A stretch of DNA of 36,624 nucleotides from Firmicutes bacterium AM55-24TS (lineage in GTDB: Bacteria > Bacillota > Clostridia > UBA1381): contig QTVU01000029.1 in the NCBI GenBank assembly GCA_003460745.1, positions 1-36,624 of the forward strand, read 5' to 3'. This document shows positions 24,352-32,754 of the stretch, piece by piece (position 1 is the stretch's first letter; each line of letters opens with the position of its first letter). The translations under genes were made by a program, and so were the position numbers. The notes beneath the pieces are model-generated. The model made no database searches, was not told where the DNA came from, and was given only the letters and a program-made list of their open reading frames with translations.

Positions 24352-24813
24352 CTAATTTTTAGATTTATTAACCATAAATATACCGACTGAAACAAGGACA
24401 AGTGCTACAAGACCCTGAACACCGAAAGCCTGATTTTTCTCGCCGAGAAAAACAGCCGAAAGGATAACGCCGAAGATCGGATTTGTAAAACCGAAAACGG
24501 CAACTTTACCGACAGGGTTATATTTAAGCAATATTCCCCACAAAGTATATGCTACGGCTGAAATCATCGCCATATATATAAGAAGCGCGATAGATGCGGG
24601 AGTAAATCCGGAAATTTTACCGCCTGTTGCTATTCCGACAACGACAAGAATAATACCGCCTAAAAAGAACTGATAACCGCTAAGAACCACAGGGTTTTCA
24701 TCTTTAGAATATTTTTTAATCATACCCGATGAAAGTGCATAAGCTGCCGCTGAAAGCAATATAGCACCTTCACCGGAAAGTTTTATACTCATATCAAAAC
24801 CGCCGTTCGCAAG
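24352..24813 (-). CDS. EamA/DMT transporter, C-terminal half (frameshifted)
   Basis: Second EamA repeat of a DMT-superfamily permease: about five membrane helices such as LLSAAAYALSSGMIKKY, FFLGGIILVVVGI, ALLIYMAMISAVAYTLW and VAVFGFTNPIFGVILSAV. The frame is joined to the N-terminal half only if one base is added near 24813-24814: ACC CTT GCG AAC GGC then reads TLANG and continues into MSIKLSGEG. The substrate is unknown; DMT members export amino acids or other metabolites. Confidence 0.85.
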   Translation of the reverse strand, partial: LANGGFDMSIKLSGEGAILLSAAAYALSSGMIKKYSKDENPVVLSGYQFFLGGIILVVVGIATGGKISGFTPASIALLIYMAMISAVAYTLWGILLKYNPVGKVAVFGFTNPIFGVILSAVFLGEKNQAFGVQGLVALVLVSVGIFMVNKSKN

Positions 24814-25274
24814 GTAATTACAACAACTCCTAAAAATCCTACAACACATCCCAAAACTTTTAAAACCGTCATTTTTTCGTACTTAAATATAAATACTGCG
24901 AATAATATTGAAAGAAATACGTTTGCGGCATTTATAATAGAAGATTTTACGCCTGATGTATTCGCCAAGCCTATGTAGAAAAACACATACTGCAAAACTG
25001 TTTGCACCATAGAAAGTTTAAAAACAGAAAAAAGTGATTCTTTTTTCGGTACAAGTATTTTTTTGCTTAAAATACTTCCGAAAAGAATTGTAAGTATACC
25101 GGCAAGTGTGAAACGAATACCGGCAAAAAGAAATTGTGAGCCGACCGCACCGGACGGAATGTTAAACATCTGATAACCTATTTTAATACAAGGAAAAGCA
25201 CTTCCCCAAAGCAGACAGCATATAATCGCAAGTCCACAGACGACAGGTGTTTTTGTTAATAATTTTTTATTCAT
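24789..25274 (-). CDS. EamA/DMT transporter, N-terminal half (frameshifted)
   Basis: First EamA repeat: helices beginning VVCGLAIICCLLWGSAFPCI, the FAGIRFTLAGILTILFG segment, VQTVLQYVFFYIGLA and the helix GCVVGFLGVVVITL. ATG 25274 has GAGGAGGGT upstream. After GVVVITL the frame runs into a few stray residues and a stop, where the family would continue with the second repeat. The two halves would together make about 305 residues, the normal DMT length with 10 helices. The break is a one-base loss. Confidence 0.85.
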   Translation of the reverse strand: MNKKLLTKTPVVCGLAIICCLLWGSAFPCIKIGYQMFNIPSGAVGSQFLFAGIRFTLAGILTILFGSILSKKILVPKKESLFSVFKLSMVQTVLQYVFFYIGLANTSGVKSSIINAANVFLSILFAVFIFKYEKMTVLKVLGCVVGFLGVVVITLRTAVLI

Positions 25275-25307
25275 AATATTACCCTCCTCAAAAACAACAA
25301 CCATTCG

Positions 25308-25336
25308 ATTGTACCACAAAATCACAATCAAAACAA
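25308..25336 (-). promoter_or_regulatory. Promoter of the DMT transporter gene
   Basis: On the minus strand: TTGTTT (25336-25331), 17 bases, TACAAT (25313-25308) with an extended -10 TG. Confidence 0.55.
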
Positions 25337-25394
25337 GAAAAATATTTAGTTTTTTATAACTTTTGCGATTATTTGATAATTTTTAAAAAAAGTA

Positions 25395-25422
25395 TTGAAA
25401 AATAAAAACATTGTGCTATAAT
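25395..25422 (+). promoter_or_regulatory. Promoter of the MATE exporter gene
   Basis: TTGAAA (25395-25400), 16 bases, TATAAT (25417-25422) preceded by TGC (extended -10). Confidence 0.65.
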
Positions 25423-25456
25423 AGTTCAGGCATTAAACAAAGAGAGGAGATTACAT

Positions 25457-26812
25457 ATGACTAACGATATGACTAAGGGCAGTCCGATAAAGTTGATATT
25501 AAGCTTTATGGTACCGCTTCTTATAGGTAATATATTTCAGCAGTTCTATAATATGGCGGATACGATTATTGTCGGAAGAACTATAAGTGTTGAGGCACTT
25601 GCGGCGGTTGGTGCGACAGGTTCAATCTCATTTTTGATTGTGGGATTTGTGCAAGGTGTGACGAGCGGTTTTGCGGTTATAACCGCACAGAGATTCGGTG
25701 CAGGCAGTGAAAACGGCGTAAGGCGTTCCGTTGCGACAAGCATTATTTTAGGTATAGCCGTAACGATTGTTATGACTGCGATAAGCGTATTGGCGGCAAG
25801 ACCGCTTTTGGAGATTATGAAAACTCCGTCCGACATTATAGATGATTCGTACAACTACATAATAGTAATTTTTGAAGGTATTGCGGCAGCGGTATTTTTC
25901 AACTTGTTTTCAAGTATACTTCGTTCGCTCGGTGACAGTAAAACACCGCTTGTATTCTTGATAATCGCAAGTATTATCAATATTATACTTGACTTTGTGT
26001 TTATTCTTACATTTAAAATGGGTGTTGCCGGTGCTGGTTGGGCGACTGTCATCGCACAATTTATTTCGGGTATATTGTGCTTTGTATACAGTTTGAAAAA
26101 ATTTCCGATTCTAAGACTTACAAAGCATGATTGGAAATTCTCTTGGAGATTTGCTTGGCAACACCTTGAAGTCGGCTTGCCTATGGCGTTTCAATTTTCG
26201 ATAACCGCTATCGGTACAATGGTAATCCAATCGGCACTTAATTCGCTCGGTTCAACTGCCGTTGCGGCATTTACAGCCGGCTCGAAAATAGACCAATTTG
26301 CAACACAGCCGCTTGCGTCATTGGGCGTTGCGGTTGCGACATACACCGCACAAAATTACGGCGCAAGAGAGCTTGAAAGAATTAAAAAAGGTGTGACGGG
26401 TGCGGCGATTATCGCAACGGTTTGCGGTATTGTAGGCGGATTTGTTGTTATTACGTTCGCAAAACCGCTTGTTGCATTGTTTGTCGGCAGCGGTCAGAAT
26501 GAAGTTATGTCGCTTTCAAAAGAATACCTTGTTCTAAACGGTGTATTCTATGTGATACTCGGTTTACTGTTCGTTTACAGAAATGCTCTGCAAGGTATAG
26601 GCAGTAGTATGATTGCGTTTTTCGGCGGTGTTTGGGAACTGGTTATGCGTTCGCTTGTTGCATTTGTGCTTGTGTCGTATTTGAAGTTTGCGGCGGTATG
26701 TATTGCGTCACCTGTTGCATGGTTCGGGGCGACAATTTGGCTTATGATTGCTTACTTCGTTATCATAAATCGCATTATTAAAAAAGCAAATTTCGCTAAA
26801 ATTAATTATTGA
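25457..26812 (+). CDS. MATE-family efflux transporter
   Basis: 451 residues, standard for the family. The first helix region, LILSFMVPLLIGNIFQQFYN with MADTIIVGR, is a MATE signature. AAVGATGSISFLIVGF and TSGFAVITAQRFGAG follow, and the second half repeats the pattern (MAFQFSITAIGTMVIQSALN, AVATYTAQNYGAR). About 12 membrane helices are expected. It exports drugs or cationic metabolites using a Na+ or H+ gradient; the substrate cannot be told. GAGAGGAG precedes the ATG. It is divergent from the DMT transporter and has its own promoter. Confidence 0.93.
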   Translation: MTNDMTKGSPIKLILSFMVPLLIGNIFQQFYNMADTIIVGRTISVEALAAVGATGSISFLIVGFVQGVTSGFAVITAQRFGAGSENGVRRSVATSIILGIAVTIVMTAISVLAARPLLEIMKTPSDIIDDSYNYIIVIFEGIAAAVFFNLFSSILRSLGDSKTPLVFLIIASIINIILDFVFILTFKMGVAGAGWATVIAQFISGILCFVYSLKKFPILRLTKHDWKFSWRFAWQHLEVGLPMAFQFSITAIGTMVIQSALNSLGSTAVAAFTAGSKIDQFATQPLASLGVAVATYTAQNYGARELERIKKGVTGAAIIATVCGIVGGFVVITFAKPLVALFVGSGQNEVMSLSKEYLVLNGVFYVILGLLFVYRNALQGIGSSMIAFFGGVWELVMRSLVAFVLVSYLKFAAVCIASPVAWFGATIWLMIAYFVIINRIIKKANFAKINY

Positions 26813-26825
26813 TGTATATTTAATA

Positions 26826-26854
26826 TTGCAAACTTTATCCTTTTTTGATATAAT
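26826..26854 (+). promoter_or_regulatory. Promoter of the sodium symporter gene
   Basis: TTGCAA (26826-26831), 17 bases, TATAAT (26849-26854). Confidence 0.65.
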
Positions 26855-26887
26855 GAGTAGTATATTTAAAAAAAGAGAGGTATTAAT

Positions 26888-28447
26888 ATGACATCACAAA
26901 GTATAATACAGGGTATTGTATTACTTCTGTATCTTATCGCTATGGTAATGGTCGGATTTGTTTTCTACAAAAAAAATTCAACACATTCCGATTATGTACT
27001 TGGCGGACGCGGTATGAACGTTTGGGTAACGTCACTAAGTGCGCAGGCTTCGGATATGAGCGGTTGGCTGTTGATGGGACTTCCGGGTACTGCATATTTG
27101 TTGGGCTCGGGTGCTACAAACGCAATATGGACTGCAATAGGTCTTGCACTCGGTACATATTTTAACTGGTTAATCGTTGCAAAACCGCTTAGAAAATATA
27201 CACAGATTGCAGGCAATTCAATTACAATTCCCGACTTTCTGCAAAACAGATTTCATTCAAAATCAAACGTACTTCGTATATTCTCGGCGTTGTTTATTTT
27301 GATATTCTTTACGGTTTATACATCGTCAATGTTTGCGGCAGGTGCTAATTTGTTTGACTATGTATTCGGTATCGGATATATACCTGCACTTATTTTGAGC
27401 GTTGTCGTTGTAACGGCATATACATTCCTTGGCGGATTTAAAGCGGTTTGTTGGACAGACTTGTTTCAGGGATTGCTTATGTTTGCCGCAATAATCGTTG
27501 TACCTTGCTTTATGTATAAAGGTCTTACTTCAAATACATTTGAATGGTCGGAAATCGGTAAAATTACACTTGGTGTATCGGAAGGTTTCGGTGCAATGGG
27601 TATAGTCAGTGCTATTGCGTGGGGACTTGGATATTTCGGTCAGCCGCATATCCTTACAAGATTTATGGCTATAAAGTCATCAAAGGATATTAAGCCTGCA
27701 AGAAGAATTGCTATGGTTTGGGTTATTGTAAGTCTTGCTATGGCTGTATTGGTTGGTATATTGGCATCGCCGTATATTCAATATATGTTCAAAACAGGTC
27801 AGATTACAGATCCTTCATCACTTAGCATTTTGAATGCAAACGGTATGCTTGAGGGCGCAAATACACAGAAAGTATTTATGGTACTTGTACAGAATATGTT
27901 CCCGACAGTTATTGCGGGATTGTTGCTTTCAGCTGTACTTGCGGCTATTATGTCAACAGCCGATTCACAGCTTCTTGTTGCGTCATCATCATTCTCATCG
28001 GATATATACAACACGCTTTTCAACAAGAATGCTTCGGAAAAGACATTGCTTAACGTAAGCCGTATCACGATTGTGGTTGTTGCAATTATAGCTTGCTTGC
28101 TTGCGCTTGACCCTAATTCGTCGGTGTTTGAAATCGTTGCTCACGCATGGGCAGGTTTCGGTGCGGCATTCGGTCCGGTTATTCTTTGCAGCTTGTTCTG
28201 GAAACGTTGTAATGAACACGGTGCATTGGCAGGTGTTATATCCGGCGGTGCGGTAGCACTTTTGTGGGCATACGTTCCGACTGCTATATGGGGTGCGGAT
28301 AATCTTCCGGGTATATTTACCGTATATGAAATTATTCCGGGATTTATTGTATCGCTTGCACTTATCTTTATAGTGTCACTTGCCACAAAAGCTCCGTCAA
28401 AGGAAGTTATAGAAGAATTTGAATCGGTTAAAACAGCAGATGTATAA
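26888..28447 (+). CDS. putP: Sodium/proline symporter of the SSS family
   Basis: 519 residues, close in length and pattern to PutP. Typical blocks are DYVLGGRGMNVWVTSLSAQA with DMSGWLLMGLPG, TYFNWLIVAKPLRKYT, LGGFKAVCWTDLFQG, GYFGQPHILTRFMA, and STADSQLLVASSSFSSD. About 13 membrane helices are expected. It imports proline (or a closely related substrate) with Na+; proline is inferred from the overall resemblance to PutP. AGAGAGG precedes ATG 26888. It has its own promoter and a strong terminator. Confidence 0.88.
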   Translation: MTSQSIIQGIVLLLYLIAMVMVGFVFYKKNSTHSDYVLGGRGMNVWVTSLSAQASDMSGWLLMGLPGTAYLLGSGATNAIWTAIGLALGTYFNWLIVAKPLRKYTQIAGNSITIPDFLQNRFHSKSNVLRIFSALFILIFFTVYTSSMFAAGANLFDYVFGIGYIPALILSVVVVTAYTFLGGFKAVCWTDLFQGLLMFAAIIVVPCFMYKGLTSNTFEWSEIGKITLGVSEGFGAMGIVSAIAWGLGYFGQPHILTRFMAIKSSKDIKPARRIAMVWVIVSLAMAVLVGILASPYIQYMFKTGQITDPSSLSILNANGMLEGANTQKVFMVLVQNMFPTVIAGLLLSAVLAAIMSTADSQLLVASSSFSSDIYNTLFNKNASEKTLLNVSRITIVVVAIIACLLALDPNSSVFEIVAHAWAGFGAAFGPVILCSLFWKRCNEHGALAGVISGGAVALLWAYVPTAIWGADNLPGIFTVYEIIPGFIVSLALIFIVSLATKAPSKEVIEEFESVKTADV

Positions 28448-28450
28448 TAT

Positions 28451-28485
28451 AAAAGGGTTGTCGGCTAATGCCGGCAACCTTTTTT
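28451..28485 (+). terminator. Terminator of the symporter gene
   Basis: AAAAGGGTTGTCGG (28451-28464) pairs with CCGGCAACCTTTTT (28471 onward) around a 6-base loop, with one G-T pair, then T's to 28485. Confidence 0.8.
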
Positions 28486-28506
28486 GAAAATATTTAATAA
28501 AAATGC

Positions 28507-28535
28507 TTGACAGGGAATAAATAATCTGATATAAT
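28507..28535 (+). promoter_or_regulatory. Strong promoter of the infC-rpmI-rplT operon
   Basis: TTGACA (28507-28512), 17 bases, TATAAT (28530-28535) with a TGA extended -10. It is the best match to the consensus in the window, as expected for ribosome genes. Confidence 0.8.
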
Positions 28536-28541
28536 ATTTCA

Positions 28542-28682
28542 GAAAAGAAAACAAGCAGAACAATCCGTTCTCACCGTACGGCGAAGGCTTTGCGGTAAAT
28601 ATACAGATACTTTAGGTATCGGTGTATTGTACGGGTGCGTTTTGCAGCCGTTTTTTGTTTATGTTTTAAGGAGGGATTAACA
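28542..28682 (+). promoter_or_regulatory. infC leader with attenuator (L20-leader type)
   Basis: The 5' untranslated region folds into nested stems: CACCGTAC (28572-28579) with GTACGGGTG, and GATAC/GTATC with ATACA/TGTAT inside. It is followed by a terminator, CGGGTGC (28632-28638) with GCAGCCG (28644-28650) and six T's (28651-28656), before the ribosome site AAGGAGG (28668-28674). In Bacillus the infC-rpmI-rplT operon is controlled by L20 binding to such a leader and causing early termination. The position and the terminator fit, but I could not check a covariance model. Confidence 0.7.
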
Positions 28683-29195
28683 ATTAGTAAGAATGATTTG
28701 CAGATTAACGAACAAATTCGTGATAACGAAATTCGAGTTGTTTCAGCTGATGGCGAACAGCTTGGCGTAATGAGTGCAAAAGAGGCACAGGATATTGCGT
28801 ATGAAAAGGGAATGGATTTGGTTAAGATTGCTCCGCAGGCAAAGCCGCCGGTATGCAAGATTATGGACTACGGAAAGTACAAGTTTGAGCTTAATAAGCG
28901 TGAAAAAGAAAACAGAAAGAACCAAAAGGTTATTAACATCAAAGAGGTTCAGCTTTCACCGTCTATCGATACAAATGATTTCAATACGAAGTGTAATCAT
29001 GCAATAAAGTTCCTTAAAAAGGGCGATAAGGTAAAGGTTATAGTTCGTTTCAGAGGTCGAGAGGTAAGTCATTCACAGATTGGTTATACCTTGCTTGAAA
29101 GATTTGCAGAACAGGCTAAAGAAGCCGGAACTGTTGAAAAACCGGCTAAGCTTGAGGGCAGAAATATGACAATGTTTCTTGCTCCCTTGTCATAA
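28683..29195 (+). CDS. infC: Translation initiation factor IF-3, ATT start
   Basis: 170 residues: [65 protein letters not shown]-3 binds the 30S subunit and checks the start codon. The start is taken as ATT 28683, eight bases after AAGGAGG (28668-28674). IF-3 genes are well known to use ATT or other rare starts so that the factor limits its own synthesis. The next ATG is out of frame, and the longer frame upstream overlaps the attenuator. It is followed by rpmI and rplT. Confidence 0.95.
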   Translation: MSKNDLQINEQIRDNEIRVVSADGEQLGVMSAKEAQDIAYEKGMDLVKIAPQAKPPVCKIMDYGKYKFELNKREKENRKNQKVINIKEVQLSPSIDTNDFNTKCNHAIKFLKKGDKVKVIVRFRGREVSHSQIGYTLLERFAEQAKEAGTVEKPAKLEGRNMTMFLAPLS

Positions 29196-29224
29196 TATTA
29201 TTTAATTCGGAAGGAGTGTGCATT

Positions 29225-29428
29225 ATGGCTAAGACTAAGATAAAGACTCACAGAGGCGCCGCTAAGAGATTCAACGTAACTAAGAATGGTAAGGTTAAGA
29301 TGAACAAGGCGTTCAGAAGACACATTTTGAACAAAAAGACAACTAAGAGAAAAAGACATCTAAGAAAGCAAGCTTACTGCTCAAAGGCTAACGCAGCAGT
29401 TATTAAAAAGCTTATTCCTTACAAATAA
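29225..29428 (+). CDS. rpmI: 50S ribosomal protein L35
   Basis: 67 residues, highly basic, starting [20 protein letters not shown] and ending KKLIPYK. ATG 29225 has GGAAGGAG upstream; the frame opens three codons before. Standard place in the operon, between infC and rplT. Confidence 0.97.
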   Translation: MAKTKIKTHRGAAKRFNVTKNGKVKMNKAFRRHILNKKTTKRKRHLRKQAYCSKANAAVIKKLIPYK

Positions 29429-29450
29429 TTCGAAAGAGAGGTAGAAACTA

Positions 29451-29804
29451 ATGGCAAGAGTAAAAGGTGCATTAAATACAAGAAAAAGACATAAGAAGAT
29501 ATTAAAGCTTGCTAAGGGCTTCAGAGGTGCTGAAAGCAAGCAATTCAGAATTGCTAACCAAGCTGTTATGCGTTCAATGCAAAATGCTTATGTAGGCAGA
29601 AAAAGAAGAAAGAGAGATTTCCGTCGTCTTTGGATTACAAGAATCTCTGCTGCTTGTAAGCAAAACGGTATGAACTATTCAACATTTATGAACGGTCTTA
29701 AGAAGTCAGGTATCGAAATGAACAGAAAGATGCTTTCTGAAATCGCTATCGCTGACAGCGTTGCATTCGCAAAGCTTGTTGAAACAGCTAAGGCTGCTCT
29801 TTAA
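29451..29804 (+). CDS. rplT: 50S ribosomal protein L20
   Basis: 117 residues, starting [20 protein letters not shown], with [20 protein letters not shown] and [15 protein letters not shown]20 is needed early in 50S assembly and in Bacillus represses its own operon by binding the leader. A standard terminator follows. Confidence 0.98.
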   Translation: MARVKGALNTRKRHKKILKLAKGFRGAESKQFRIANQAVMRSMQNAYVGRKRRKRDFRRLWITRISAACKQNGMNYSTFMNGLKKSGIEMNRKMLSEIAIADSVAFAKLVETAKAAL

Positions 29805-29817
29805 TTTGGAGTACATT

Positions 29818-29847
29818 GTGACAGATTTTCAGTCTGTCACTTTTTTT
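29818..29847 (+). terminator. Terminator of the infC operon
   Basis: GTGACAGA (29818-29825) pairs with TCTGTCAC (29833-29840), followed by seven T's. Confidence 0.85.
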
Positions 29848-29880
29848 ATGCAAAAAATGAAAAATAACTCTAAATTAATC

Positions 29881-29909
29881 TTGTTTTTGTCGAAAGAAAC
29901 GTGTATAAT
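29881..29909 (+). promoter_or_regulatory. Promoter of the GGDEF gene
   Basis: TTGTTT (29881-29886), 17 bases, TATAAT (29904-29909). Confidence 0.6.
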
Positions 29910-29937
29910 ATACTCATAGAGAATAGGGAGATATATT

Positions 29938-30957
29938 ATGAGAATTAAAGACAATGTTAAAAGTGTCTACACACAGATTATTGTCTTATGTGAAATATTC
30001 CATATTTCGTTTCTATTTATATTTAAGCATTTTTCAATGCAGATACCGTTTATGTATAATATCGGCAGTGTGATATTTTATATATTAATGCTGTTTGTTG
30101 TGCTGAAAGGATATTATCGCGTTTGTATTGTACTGGTGCATTTGGAAGTATCGGCGTTTGTTACGGTGACGGTGCTAAATGGCGGATATTCGTCGGATTT
30201 TGCCTTGTATTTGCTTTCTATGGCAACATTTGTGTATTTTAATCCGTTTAAACATCGGAGTGTAACATATATATTTTCAATATGTGAGGTACTGTTGTAT
30301 ATAGGGTTGACGTTGCATTGCCGTCATATTTACTCGGAGGCAGAAGTGAATATCGTTTTTGTTACAATATACAATACTGTTTTGGCAGTCGGAATTATAT
30401 TGATAGGTGCGTACATATCGGACGTATCGGCAACTGTAACGCATAGAAAGCTCGTTGATGAAAACAAGACTCTTAACAATCTTGCGAATTATGACCGACT
30501 TACAGGCTTGCAAAGCCGAAGAATGTTTATGGAACGAATTAAGGACAGCGAGGACAATAAATCTGTGGTCATTTGTATCGGTGATATTGATGATTTCAAA
30601 AAAATAAACGATACATACGGTCATTTATGCGGTGACTATGTACTGCAGAATATTTCGGAGATTATGAGAAAATCGCTTGGCTTGGAGAATGTTGATATAT
30701 GCAGGTGGGGCGGTGAAGAATTTGTGTTTATGTTCTGTAATGATGATATTGACAGCGCATTTGTAAAAGTTGAAAACTTAAGAAAAACTATCGAAAATAA
30801 GAATTTTATTTATGAAAATAACAATATTTCCGTTACGATGACGTTCGGGATTATCGAACGCGATAGCGGTAAAGTCGATGATGTTCTTCTTGAAAGTGCC
30901 GATAAATTGCTGTACAGAGGCAAAATTAACGGTAAAAATGTGGTTGTTAAAGCATAA
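29938..30957 (+). CDS. Membrane-bound diguanylate cyclase (GGDEF)
   Basis: 339 residues. The N-terminal 160 residues form about five or six membrane helices (such as IIVLCEIFHISFLFIF and SVIFYILMLFVVLKG). A GGDEF domain follows, from NYDRLTGLQSRRMFMERI to the end, with the active-site loop RWGGEEF (256-262) and the GDIDDFKKINDTYGH block (215-229). It makes cyclic di-GMP from GTP at the membrane. The usual inhibitory RxxD site five residues before the loop is absent (ENVD instead), so product feedback is probably weak. AGGGAG precedes ATG 29938. It is a single-gene unit between two terminators. Confidence 0.93.
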   Translation: MRIKDNVKSVYTQIIVLCEIFHISFLFIFKHFSMQIPFMYNIGSVIFYILMLFVVLKGYYRVCIVLVHLEVSAFVTVTVLNGGYSSDFALYLLSMATFVYFNPFKHRSVTYIFSICEVLLYIGLTLHCRHIYSEAEVNIVFVTIYNTVLAVGIILIGAYISDVSATVTHRKLVDENKTLNNLANYDRLTGLQSRRMFMERIKDSEDNKSVVICIGDIDDFKKINDTYGHLCGDYVLQNISEIMRKSLGLENVDICRWGGEEFVFMFCNDDIDSAFVKVENLRKTIENKNFIYENNNISVTMTFGIIERDSGKVDDVLLESADKLLYRGKINGKNVVVKA

Positions 30958-30960
30958 TAA

Positions 30961-30994
30961 AAAATATCTCTGCATTGTGCAGAGATATTTTTTA
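30961..30994. terminator. Bidirectional terminator after the GGDEF gene and the lipoprotein gene
   Basis: ATATCTCTGCA (30964-30974) pairs with TGCAGAGATAT (30978-30988), with A's on the left and T's on the right. It lies between converging genes. Confidence 0.8.
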
Positions 30995-31000
30995 TTTGTT

Positions 31001-31597
31001 TTAGAAATTAAATGTCTTTGTAACGAATGATTCGTCGTCTGAAGAGAACGGCTGAACTGTTATTTCAAGCGGTGACGACTTACTGTCAAGCTTGTACGCT
31101 TTTTGAACAGTGATTGTTTCACCCGGAGCAATATTTTGTGAAAGTGTAAGAAGTTCAACACCGTCCACGCCGATTACTGTTGCAGGAGCTAATGAAGAAC
31201 CGTTTTGTTCGGCGACGACGTCATATACTCCACTGAATGATTGGTCTGAATCGGTTTTGTTTGTAAATTCAAATGACACAACAACAACGTCGCTGTCATC
31301 ATAATTGATAAGTTTTGCTTCCTCGATAGAAATATCATTGTTGCTTACTTCACCCGAATAGCTGTCCGCTTTTGTATCTGATTTTGCCTCTGTACCTTCA
31401 ACTGCCGCCATATCGACATTCTTTGAATAGTCCTGACCGTCAAGAGTTTCTGTTGCACTGCCGTTTTCGTATGCACCCGACGCATCTGACTGCGCAGTCT
31501 GCTGAGGTGTTGTATTTGTATTTTCTGCCTTTTTACCGCAGCCCGCAACTGACATTGCAAGAATTAATGCGGCAATAACGATTAAACTTTTTTTCAT
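31001..31597 (-). CDS. DUF5067-type secreted lipoprotein
   Basis: 198 residues. A lipoprotein signal leads to MSVAGC (lipobox, Cys at about 20) and then a Thr/Gln/Ser-rich linker. The C-terminal domain (about 85-198), with ISIEEAKLINYDDSDVVVVS, EFTNKTDSDQSFSG and QNIAPGETITVQKAY, fits DUF5067, found in lipoproteins of Firmicutes. It is attached to the outer face of the membrane; its role is unknown. Start at 31597 is set by AAAGGAT upstream and the lipoprotein signal; the frame opens further upstream without a site. Confidence 0.8.
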   Translation of the reverse strand: MKKSLIVIAALILAMSVAGCGKKAENTNTTPQQTAQSDASGAYENGSATETLDGQDYSKNVDMAAVEGTEAKSDTKADSYSGEVSNNDISIEEAKLINYDDSDVVVVSFEFTNKTDSDQSFSGVYDVVAEQNGSSLAPATVIGVDGVELLTLSQNIAPGETITVQKAYKLDSKSSPLEITVQPFSSDDESFVTKTFNF

Positions 31598-31646
31598 ATT
31601 TACATATCCTTTCTTCAAAAAACAATTTTGTAGAAGCTTTAATGAT

Positions 31647-31675
31647 ATACTATCACAGTGTTTTTTAAAAATCAA
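31647..31675 (-). promoter_or_regulatory. Promoter of the lipoprotein gene
   Basis: On the minus strand: TTGATT (31675-31670), 17 bases, TAGTAT (31652-31647) with an extended -10 TG. Confidence 0.5.
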
Positions 31676-31707
31676 GCATATCAAGAAAAATTCATAATCT
31701 ATTCACA

Positions 31708-31736
31708 TTGACATAATAGTTTTCAAGATATATAAT
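31708..31736 (+). promoter_or_regulatory. Promoter of the HAD-malQ operon
   Basis: TTGACA (31708-31713), 17 bases, TATAAT (31731-31736), 20 bases before the ATG: a full consensus promoter. Confidence 0.75.
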
Positions 31737-31756
31737 TAACATAATGAGGTGATTTT

Positions 31757-32419
31757 ATGAGTAATATTAAAGCATGTATATTTGATCTTGACGGTACGCT
31801 TACAAATACGATAAATGCTATTGCACATTTTGGTAATATTGCACTTGCGGCATTCGGTTTGCCCGAAATTCCGGTAGAGGATTATAAAATATATGTCGGT
31901 GACGGCAGAGATAAACTTATTCACAGAATGCTCGGAGTTTACGGCAAGGATAATGCGGAAATGTTTGAAAAAGTGCGTGATGTGTATGACGAAAATTATG
32001 AAAATGATTATCTTTATGATACGGACGCGTATGACGGAATAAGAGAATTGCTTGAAGAACTGAAAGAGAACGGCATAAAAATTGCGGTATGCTCAAATAA
32101 ACCGGATAATGTCGTGCATTTTGTTACCGATAATATTTTCGGTGAAAATTATTTTGACGCGGTGCATGGAGTTATTGATGGTATGCCGACAAAACCCAAT
32201 CCTTTTACGGCGCTTGAAATAGCGAAAAAACTCGGTGTAAAGCCGTCAGAGTGTCTGTTCTTGGGTGACACCAATGTTGATATATTTACAGCGAAAAATG
32301 CCGGAATGACGTCGGTCGGAGTGCTTTGGGGATTCAGAACAAGAAATGAATTGGTACAAGCCGGTGCAGACTATATTGCGGAAAATCCGCATGTAATTTT
32401 ACAACTTATCGGGAGGTAG
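31757..32419 (+). CDS. HAD-family hydrolase, phosphoglycolate phosphatase-like
   Basis: 220 residues. The HAD motifs are FDLDGTLTNT (Asp9, Asp11), a Ser/Thr motif in AVCSNKPDN, Lys in MPTKPNP and FLGDTNVDIFTAKNAGM. The helical cap and length match the Gph group, which removes phosphate from phosphoglycolate or small sugar phosphates. TGAGGTGA precedes ATG 31757. malQ starts five bases after its stop, so it could act in glucan or sugar-phosphate metabolism; the true substrate is not visible. Confidence 0.88.
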   Translation: MSNIKACIFDLDGTLTNTINAIAHFGNIALAAFGLPEIPVEDYKIYVGDGRDKLIHRMLGVYGKDNAEMFEKVRDVYDENYENDYLYDTDAYDGIRELLEELKENGIKIAVCSNKPDNVVHFVTDNIFGENYFDAVHGVIDGMPTKPNPFTALEIAKKLGVKPSECLFLGDTNVDIFTAKNAGMTSVGVLWGFRTRNELVQAGADYIAENPHVILQLIGR

Positions 32420-32424
32420 AAGGA

Positions 32425-32754
32425 ATGAGAAAAAGCGGTATTTTAATGCACATATCATCGTTGCCGTCTGATTACGGTATCGGTACAATGGGCAAAGAGG
32501 CATATAAATTTGTAGATTTTTTAAAGAGTGCAAAACAAAAGTGTTGGCAGATTCTGCCGATTGGTCCGACAAGTTACGGCGATTCGCCGTATCAGTCGTT
32601 TTCAACGAATGCAGGCAATCCGTATTTTATAGATATGGATATTTTGCGTGAAGAAGGTCTTTTGAAAAAATCGGACTATTCAAAGCTTGATTGGGGCAAA
32701 GACAGAAAAAATGTTGACTACGAAACAATTTATGAAAATCGTTTTAGGTTTTGA
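32425..32754 (+). CDS. malQ: 4-alpha-glucanotransferase MalQ, N-terminal part (frameshifted)
   Basis: GH77 amylomaltase start: RKSGILMHISSLPSDYGIG, QILPIGPTSYGDSPYQ, SFSTNAGNPYFIDMD. The frame stops at TGA 32752-32754 after YENRFRF. One additional G after 32748 would give NRFRVLKIAFEEF and join the next frame, which is the normal MalQ sequence. GAGGTAGAAGG precedes ATG 32425, five bases after the HAD gene. Confidence 0.9.
   Translation: MRKSGILMHISSLPSDYGIGTMGKEAYKFVDFLKSAKQKCWQILPIGPTSYGDSPYQSFSTNAGNPYFIDMDILREEGLLKKSDYSKLDWGKDRKNVDYETIYENRFRF

Noticed and set aside
23189..24401. ORFs across the CRISPR array encoding repeated peptides such as HAPHGACELK
   Set aside because: They are translations of the repeats in all frames and match no ribosome site or family.
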